From Oscillospiraceae bacterium (GTDB lineage: Bacteria > Bacillota > Clostridia > Oscillospirales > Oscillospiraceae), in the NCBI GenBank assembly GCA_031266955.1, contig JAISAA010000223.1:1-5562 (forward strand): a stretch of DNA of 5,562 bases, given 5' to 3'. Every line of letters starts with the position of its first letter. The stretch's first letter is position 1. Shown in pieces: positions 1 to 5,562 of the stretch. The notes beneath the pieces were generated by a model. That model did not search any database. It was not told the origin of the DNA and saw only the letters and a list, made by a program, of their open reading frames with translations. A program made the translations under genes and the position numbers.

Positions 1-129
1 GGGCGCCTTATACAGCCCGCTGTCCGTTGCGCTGTTTGAAATGACGGCGGCGCTTTTGCCGCGCGCGCGCGCCGTTATAGCCGCCGAAAGCCCGGCGGGG
101 CCTGAGCCGATTATTATAATATCGTACAT
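1..129 (-). CDS. NAD(P)/FAD-dependent oxidoreductase, thioredoxin-reductase-like (N-terminal fragment)
   Basis: Only the first 43 codons are present; the gene continues past the left edge. The protein begins MYDIIIIGSGPAGLSAA: a hydrophobic first beta strand followed by the dinucleotide-binding glycine motif GSGPAG (residues 9-14), which holds the FAD ADP moiety in two-dinucleotide-binding-domain flavoproteins. A second strand follows (AAVIS, about residues 29-33), and the fragment ends SGLYKAP. This spacing resembles clostridial thioredoxin-reductase-like proteins, in which a similar segment precedes the flavin-contacting region. That subfamily is inferred; the redox CxxC motif and the NAD(P) domain are not visible, so the reaction cannot be stated. 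The start is firm, because the family begins one or two residues before the first strand. No Shine-Dalgarno site precedes the ATG, which is odd beside the purine-rich sites of the neighbouring genes. The gene is divergent from the plus-strand cluster. Codons 20-24 lie in a 13-base alternating CG tract (60-72). Confidence 0.88.
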   Translation of the reverse strand, partial: MYDIIIIGSGPAGLSAAITARARGKSAAVISNSATDSGLYKAP

Positions 130-138
130 AACGGATGA

Positions 139-167
139 ATTTTAACACAGAACTGTTGAAAAGGCAA
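139..167 (-). promoter_or_regulatory. Candidate extended -10 promoter for the oxidoreductase
   Basis: Read on the minus strand there is TTGCCT (167-162), a 17-base spacer, then TAAAAT (144-139) preceded by TGT (147-145), which is an extended -10 element. This is a good match to a housekeeping sigma-70/SigA promoter. The -10 ends only nine bases before the ATG at 129, so transcription would start about position 132 and leave a leader of roughly 0-4 bases. That fits the absence of a Shine-Dalgarno site and suggests a leaderless message. Seen: the elements and spacing. Inferred: that they are used. Confidence 0.55.
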
Positions 168-287
168 GCTTTATTATGGAGCGTAATGAGCCGGCTTCAA
201 ATTGCCGGGGCCGTTTCTTTGCGATCCGTAATAAAACTTGCCCACACGCCGTTAACAAATATTTTAGTATCTTTTTTTCAGAGAATG

Positions 288-296
288 TGGTATGAT
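288..296 (+). promoter_or_regulatory. Candidate extended -10 promoter for the DUF5711-cvpA-pgsA-clpE cluster
   Basis: TGG followed by TATGAT forms an extended -10 element (TGnTATGAT) in the AT-rich part of the divergent region. The -35 position, about 267-273, is poor, which is tolerated by extended -10 promoters. Transcription would begin near 303, giving a leader of about 98 bases before the first gene. It is the best plus-strand promoter I can see upstream of the cluster. A weaker TTGACC at 337-342 has no good -10 at proper spacing. Confidence 0.45.
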
Positions 297-321
297 AACA
301 GTGGTGTAAAATACGAAGCCA

Positions 322-343
322 TTTTTTGGCCGTTTTTTGACCG
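322..343 (+). repeat. Tandem 11-base T-tract repeat in the leader region
   Basis: Two adjacent copies of TTTTTTGRCCG occur at 322-332 and 333-343, differing at one base (G or A). The 11-base period is close to one helical turn. The second copy contains TTTGACC (336-342), the reverse complement of the CtsR heptad GGTCAAA; the first has TTTGGCC at 325-331. The repeat also overlaps two small potential RNA hairpins: GCCA (318-321) with TGGC (327-330), and GCCGTT (329-334) with AACGGC (350-355). The second is followed shortly by TTTTTT at 360-365. It could be an operator, an attenuator or chance; the sequence does not decide. Confidence 0.5.
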
Positions 344-400
344 GTTTACAACGGCGTTATTTTTTACGAAACGGCGCGGGAGGCGGCGGGTAATGTTTTT

Positions 401-1576
401 ATGAGCGCGGTCGGCGGGGCGAAAGTGAAATATGATGCGGCGGAGCCGAAAAAGGCCCCCGTCAGGGCGGTTCTTTCGGCAATCGTGCTTTTCGCGGTCG
501 CGGCGGCGCTCATAGCCGGCGCCGTCAGGGGAGAGCTTCTGCCCCCGGGACTCGCGCGCGCCTGGGACGCTCTCACGGGGCGTGACCGTGAAGCGCTTTT
601 TCTGTTTGAGGACGGCTTTGACGACGTTTTCGCCGACCTCGGAAGCGCCGTGGTGTCCGCCGGGACGCTGGGCGTCGCGGTATACGGCAGGACGGGCGGC
701 GAAACGGCGCGGGAAAGCTTCGCTATGGCGAATCCCGCGATAGCGTCCAAAGGAGCGCTTGCCGTCGTTTACGACGCCGGCGGGAGAAGCGTTAAGGTCG
801 TGGACGGCTCCGGCGTCGTCGCTTCGCTGCCGTTTGAGCGCGCGGTAGTGTCCTGCTCCGTCGGCAGCGGGGGAATATTTGCGGTGACGACGCGCGGAAC
901 CGGGGGATACAAGGGGCGCGTAGAGTTTTTCAAGCTGACCGGCGGCGTCCCGGAAATCATATACGACTGGTCTTCAAGGTGGCCGGTGCTCGGCGCGGCG
1001 GTTTCGAGATCGGGAAAGCTCTTCGCGGCGCTGACGCTGACCGCGCAGGGCGGCAGAATAGTTCTTATGGAGAGGCGCTTGGAGGAACCGCGCGGGGAAT
1101 ATGTACATCAGGACGGGACAATTTTTGAGATGACGTTTATGGATTCCGGGACCCTTATCGCGCGGGCGGACAAAGAGCTGATCTCAATTTCGGAAAACGG
1201 CGAGGGGCGGATAATATATGATTTTAACGGGCGCGAGCTCGACGGGTATTCCGGGGACGGCGGCGCTTTCGTCGTTATGCACTTCGCGAGACCCGGCGGA
1301 GGCGGAGAGCTTGTGACCGTGGACGAACGCGGCGCCGAGCTCGGAAGGCTCGAAACGTCGAGCGGGCTCGTATGGCTCTCGGCGTCGGGGGATCGCGTAG
1401 CGGTTTTGCAGAGCGACGGGCTGGACGTATACGACAGGGAATTGCGGCTTGCGGCGTCGTATCCGGAGGCCTCCGGCGCGTCGGCGGCGTTCCCGAGGGG
1501 CGGCGGCGCGGCCAGCGCGCTGGGCGCGCGCGAGGGCCGCGTCTTATCCGGCAAAAAAGCCGGGGCGGGCGGCTGA
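401..1576 (+). CDS. Membrane-anchored beta-propeller-like protein, DUF5711 family
   Basis: A 391-residue protein of unknown function. Residues 1-22 are polar and basic (K8, K10, K18, K19, R22), followed by one hydrophobic helix at about 24-43 with no visible signal-peptidase or lipobox site. This suggests a cytoplasmic N terminus and an external body anchored by the helix. From about residue 65 to 380 there are repeated short beta strands with glycine turns, such as LAVVYDAGGRSVKVVD near 120-135, ELISISENGEGRIIYDF near 259-275 and LDVYDREL near 341-348. The pattern recalls a WD40/PQQ-like propeller and matches my memory of the clostridial DUF5711 family, often next to CvpA. The family call rests on recognition, not a search. 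The frame closes with ALGAREGRVL, so the last repeat seems complete. The ATG at 401 has only a weak, distant GGCGGG (385-390); a GTG at 425 is an alternative. It is probably the first gene of the cluster, with 41 bases to cvpA. Confidence 0.72.
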   Translation: MSAVGGAKVKYDAAEPKKAPVRAVLSAIVLFAVAAALIAGAVRGELLPPGLARAWDALTGRDREALFLFEDGFDDVFADLGSAVVSAGTLGVAVYGRTGGETARESFAMANPAIASKGALAVVYDAGGRSVKVVDGSGVVASLPFERAVVSCSVGSGGIFAVTTRGTGGYKGRVEFFKLTGGVPEIIYDWSSRWPVLGAAVSRSGKLFAALTLTAQGGRIVLMERRLEEPRGEYVHQDGTIFEMTFMDSGTLIARADKELISISENGEGRIIYDFNGRELDGYSGDGGAFVVMHFARPGGGGELVTVDERGAELGRLETSSGLVWLSASGDRVAVLQSDGLDVYDRELRLAASYPEASGASAAFPRGGGAASALGAREGRVLSGKKAGAGG

Positions 1577-1602
1577 GCTGAAATTATACGAAAAATTATG
1601 AG

Positions 1603-1609
1603 AGGGGAG
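1603..1609 (+). promoter_or_regulatory. Ribosome binding site that fixes the GTG start of cvpA
   Basis: AGGGGAG lies eight bases before the GTG at 1618. No ATG is available in frame nearby, and the hydrophobic first helix starts right after this GTG, so the site decides the start. Confidence 0.8.
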
Positions 1610-1617
1610 ACAGTGCG

Positions 1618-2367
1618 GTGGTTGGCGTTATAATAGATATTGCGCTTGTTGCGTTCGTCGCGTATTGCGCGTACAGGGGCTTTCGCGCCGGGGTCATTCG
1701 CGGCATAGCAGGCTTTGTCGCGTTGATTGCGTCGCTCGTTTTGGCAAACGCCGCGTCGGAGGCGTTCTCCGACGAGTTCACGGGCGTACTGCGCCCCTTT
1801 ATAGGCGGATTAGTCGACGGCAGGCTGCAAAGCATACTCAGCCCGGCAGACAGTGAAAATTCGGACAGTGAAATTCCGGACGGCGAAGTCTTGGAGGAGG
1901 AAGCGGCGCTGCCCGACGAAGGCGAGTACGATACGTCCACGGCGCACGGCCTGACGATGCTGACGCTGCGCAAGCTCGGCTTTTTCCGCCCCGCGGCGGA
2001 GAAGATAGCGGAAACGATAAAAACGGAGACGGCGGAGGCGGGCTACGCGCTCGGCTCAATGATAACGGATAAGCTGTGCAAGGTGCTCTCGCGGGTCGCG
2101 GTGTTCGCGGCGGCGTTCATACTGCTGTCCATAGCCTTTGCGATCGTGGGAAGCCTTATCAACTTCGTCTTTTCCCTGCCCGGGCTCCGTCAGCTTGACA
2201 GGATAGCGGGGCTGGCGGCAGGGGTGCTGCGAGGCTTGCTTATCGTGCTTTTCGCGGCGGTCGTTTTAAGATACTTCGGGCTCGTGACGGCGGATACGGT
2301 GTCGGAGACAAAGCTTTTGCGCTATTTTGTCGATCACAATCTTATCGCCGAAGTGCTGAACATTTGA
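1618..2367 (+). CDS. CvpA family integral membrane protein
   Basis: A 249-residue protein with the four-helix CvpA layout: helices at about 4-20, 25-46, 158-187 and 197-219. The hairpin between helices 1 and 2 carries YRGFRAGVIRG (residues 19-29), and the fourth helix is preceded by LDRIAGLAAGVLRG (193-206). Both glycine-arginine patterns are typical of CvpA (colicin V production protein). The family is widespread in bacteria and linked to envelope integrity; its biochemical activity is not settled. Between helices 2 and 3 is a long soluble loop of about 110 residues with a strongly acidic stretch (78-104) built on five-residue repeats, followed by an amphipathic part (about 117-150). Compact CvpA proteins of about 160-180 residues lack such a loop; longer Firmicutes versions can have one. 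Translation starts at GTG behind AGGGGAG. The stop codon lies 14 bases before the pgsA ATG, implying close coupling. Confidence 0.87.
   Translation: MVGVIIDIALVAFVAYCAYRGFRAGVIRGIAGFVALIASLVLANAASEAFSDEFTGVLRPFIGGLVDGRLQSILSPADSENSDSEIPDGEVLEEEAALPDEGEYDTSTAHGLTMLTLRKLGFFRPAAEKIAETIKTETAEAGYALGSMITDKLCKVLSRVAVFAAAFILLSIAFAIVGSLINFVFSLPGLRQLDRIAGLAAGVLRGLLIVLFAAVVLRYFGLVTADTVSETKLLRYFVDHNLIAEVLNI
1849..1893 (+). repeat. 15-base coding repeat, acidic pentads in CvpA
   Basis: Two near-identical 15-base units (1849-1863 and 1864-1878, both starting GACAGTGAAA) and a more diverged third (1879-1893) encode DSENS, DSEIP and DGEVL at residues 78-92. The loop between CvpA helices 2 and 3 seems to have grown by tandem duplication, keeping frame. 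The charge continues in EEEAALPDEGE just after it. Confidence 0.7.
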
Positions 2368-2381
2368 GCGGGGATTTTCGT

Positions 2382-2957
2382 ATGAAGCTTAAAGCGTTGC
2401 CCAATTTGCTGTCGGGATTCAGGATATGCCTCGTGCCGGTTTTCGTGTTCGCGTATTTCGCGGACGACGGGGAGGTGAAGGTATGGGCGGTGTCGATCTA
2501 TATCGTCGCGGCGGTCACGGATTTTCTCGACGGGTTTATCGCGCGCAGGCTTTCCTCCACGTCGAACCTCGGCAAGGTCTTAGACCCGCTCGGGGACAAG
2601 CTGATGACGGCGGCGGCGCTTTCCTGCATCACGATAGACGGGCTTATACCGGCGTGGGCGATCGCCGCCGTCGTAGTGAAGGAGCTGCTGATGGGGATAG
2701 GCGGGCTGGTGCTGCACTCTAAGGCGAAGGCGGAAATACCGCCGTCGAATATCTTCGGAAAAACGGCTACGGTGGTTTTTGTGGCGGCGTGCGCGGCGCT
2801 GATGGTGTTTCCGTCCATACCGCGGCAGTACGCCTCCGCGATGATCGGCATAGCGGTGGGGCTCACGAGCGCGGCGCTGATAAGCTACATCCTCACATTT
2901 TCGGCGGAGATGAGAAAGCGCCGAACCGACGGCAACGGCGGTCCTCCGCCAATATAA
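2382..2957 (+). CDS. pgsA: CDP-diacylglycerol--glycerol-3-phosphate 3-phosphatidyltransferase
   Basis: This enzyme makes phosphatidylglycerophosphate from CDP-diacylglycerol and glycerol-3-phosphate, the committed step to phosphatidylglycerol and cardiolipin, in the cytoplasmic membrane. The complete CDP-alcohol phosphatidyltransferase signature DxxDGxxARx8GxxxDxxxD is present: D47, D50, G51, A54, R55, G64, D68 and D72; the aspartates bind metal and act in catalysis. Several hydrophobic helices surround it, and the start MKLKALPNLLSGFR resembles the usual N-terminal LPN..T..R segment of PgsA. Length is 191 residues, normal for the family. I chose ATG 2382 over the TTG at 2364: the TTG overlaps the cvpA stop, whereas the ATG has CGGGGA (2369-2374) seven bases upstream and gives the family's normal N terminus. 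The tail (RKRRTDGNGGPPPI) is polar and probably unstructured. Isoleucine codons here are 9 ATA, 8 ATC and 0 ATT. Related phosphatidyltransferases share the motif, but PgsA is the best fit by length and N terminus. Confidence 0.92.
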   Translation: MKLKALPNLLSGFRICLVPVFVFAYFADDGEVKVWAVSIYIVAAVTDFLDGFIARRLSSTSNLGKVLDPLGDKLMTAAALSCITIDGLIPAWAIAAVVVKELLMGIGGLVLHSKAKAEIPPSNIFGKTATVVFVAACAALMVFPSIPRQYASAMIGIAVGLTSAALISYILTFSAEMRKRRTDGNGGPPPI

Positions 2958-2972
2958 ATAAGCCGGCGGCCC

Positions 2973-2987
2973 GGTCAAATCGATAAT
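2973..2987 (+). promoter_or_regulatory. Possible CtsR half-site and -10 element upstream of clpE
   Basis: GGTCAAA (2973-2979) is a perfect copy of the heptad bound by the heat-shock repressor CtsR, which controls clp genes, including clpE, in many Firmicutes. A full operator needs a second heptad three bases on; that place holds ATAATAA (2983-2989), a poor match, so this is at most a half-site. GATAAT (2982-2987) could be a -10 element but lacks a good -35. Either a weak internal promoter or coincidence. Confidence 0.3.
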
Positions 2988-3005
2988 AAACAGTTTGGAT
3001 ATAAA

Positions 3006-3010
3006 AGAGG
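3006..3010 (+). promoter_or_regulatory. Ribosome binding site that fixes the ATG start of clpE
   Basis: AGAGG lies eight bases before the ATG at 3019, ideal spacing. It lies inside the longer open frame that would begin at TTG 2995, and that TTG has no comparable site upstream. Confidence 0.8.
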
Positions 3011-3018
3011 TAATTACA

Positions 3019-5295
<2,277 letters not shown>

Positions 5296-5320
5296 CGGCG
5301 CGCCGTACCCGGCGCATACG

Positions 5321-5357
5321 AACGCAAAAAGTCCGCCGGAGGCGGACTTTTTGCGTT
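5321..5357. terminator. Bidirectional intrinsic terminator between clpE and rpsU
   Basis: A perfect 17-base-pair inverted repeat (5321-5337 and 5341-5357) surrounds a three-base loop GGA. The GC core GTCCGCC/GGCGGAC is flanked by AAAAA on the left (5326-5330) and TTTTT on the right (5348-5352), so either strand gives a hairpin followed by a U-run. It starts 25 bases after the clpE stop and, on the minus strand, one base after the rpsU stop codon, so it serves both convergent genes. Confidence 0.93.
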
Positions 5358-5358
5358 A

Positions 5359-5541
5359 TCAATATCGCTTACTCTTGTTCTTCCGGGCTGCCTCTGACTT
5401 CTTGCGGCGTTTCACGCTGGGGCTCTGGTAATACTCTTTTTTTCTGAGGTCAGAGACGATCCCCGCCTTGACGCAGTTGCGCTTGAAGCGTTTCAGCGCG
5501 CTGTCCAAGGACTCGTTATCCTTGATATGAACTTCCGACAT
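5359..5541 (-). CDS. rpsU: Small ribosomal subunit protein bS21
   Basis: A 60-residue, very basic protein that joins the 30S subunit near the 3' end of 16S rRNA, close to the anti-Shine-Dalgarno sequence, and assists initiation. Family landmarks are clear: a MSEVHIKDNESLDSALKRFKR start (key positions E10, L12, A15, R18, F19, K20), C23 and G27, the R33-K34-K35-E36 block, then P41-S42-V43-K44 and the lysine/arginine-rich SEAARK segment (49-54). Length is normal for the Firmicutes form. The ATG is set by a strong GGAGGGAGG nine bases upstream. The gene is convergent to clpE, its stop is nearly touching the shared terminator hairpin, and its promoter lies beyond the right edge. It looks complete and functional. 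Confidence 0.96.
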   Translation of the reverse strand: MSEVHIKDNESLDSALKRFKRNCVKAGIVSDLRKKEYYQSPSVKRRKKSEAARKNKSKRY

Positions 5542-5550
5542 TATTCTATC

Positions 5551-5559
5551 CCTCCCTCC
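5551..5559 (-). promoter_or_regulatory. Strong, doubled Shine-Dalgarno site of rpsU
   Basis: On the minus strand GGAGGGAGG lies nine bases before the rpsU ATG and holds two overlapping GGAGG cores. Both could pair with the 16S rRNA tail, consistent with a highly expressed ribosomal protein gene. Confidence 0.85.
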
Positions 5560-5562
5560 AAG

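Noticed and set aside
191..208. CCGGC/GCCGG inverted repeat in the divergent region
   Set aside because: A five-base-pair stem with an eight-base loop is expected by chance in GC-rich DNA and has no T-run or placement at a promoter element.
135..404. An 89-codon plus-strand open frame across the divergent intergenic region
   Set aside because: It has no ribosome-binding site and no recognisable domain, covers both candidate promoters and the T-tract repeat, and ends just inside the DUF5711 start.
2364..2381. TTG start for pgsA overlapping the cvpA stop
   Set aside because: It would add six residues not typical of PgsA; the ATG at 2382 has a suitable upstream site and gives the normal family start.
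2937..2950. GGCGG-TCCT-CCGCC hairpin at the end of pgsA as a terminator
   Set aside because: The stem is only five base pairs, lies in the coding sequence, and is followed by AATATAAATAA rather than a T-run.
2995..3018. TTG start for clpE adding eight residues
   Set aside because: The AGAGG ribosome site lies inside this extension and is correctly spaced for the ATG at 3019.
5300..5315. GCGCC/GGCGC small hairpin just after clpE
   Set aside because: It is short and has no U-tract; the strong hairpin a few bases on explains termination.

Overview
The window looks like a core chromosomal piece of a GC-rich member of the Clostridia (Firmicutes). The evidence is the gene set: a ClpE-type zinc-ribbon AAA+ unfoldase, a CvpA protein next to a DUF5711-type membrane-anchored propeller, PgsA, and a clostridial-looking bS21. 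Shine-Dalgarno sites are purine-rich and Firmicutes-like. Despite the high GC, isoleucine is often encoded by ATA. I cannot name a genus from the sequence. There are no RNA genes, mobile elements or CRISPR arrays.

Layout: positions 1-129 (minus) hold the first 43 codons of a flavoprotein oxidoreductase related to thioredoxin reductase, which runs off the left edge. Positions 130-400 are an AT-rich divergent control region with a candidate promoter facing each way and a T-tract tandem repeat. Four plus-strand genes follow closely: a DUF5711-like anchored beta-propeller protein (401-1576), a CvpA-family membrane protein (1618-2367), the phosphatidylglycerophosphate synthase PgsA (2382-2957) and the ClpE-like unfoldase (3019-5295). 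Gaps are 41, 14 and 61 bases, with no convincing terminator between them, so they probably form one transcription unit. A second, possibly stress-controlled start just before clpE is suggested by one CtsR-like heptad. A 17-bp perfect hairpin at 5321-5357 is a bidirectional terminator shared with the convergent rpsU gene (5359-5541, minus), whose strong Shine-Dalgarno site ends the window.

Taken together, the plus-strand cluster joins envelope functions (anchored propeller, multi-pass CvpA, phospholipid synthesis) to a protein quality-control ATPase that would work with ClpP encoded elsewhere. Three start codons are revised from the longest open frame: cvpA starts at a GTG, and pgsA and clpE start at internal ATGs that have better ribosome-binding sites than the upstream TTGs. 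I see no clearly new biological system. The items most worth checking are the possible leaderless promoter of the oxidoreductase, the T-tract repeat leader before the DUF5711 gene, the CtsR-like half-site before clpE, and the acidic repeat insertion in CvpA.
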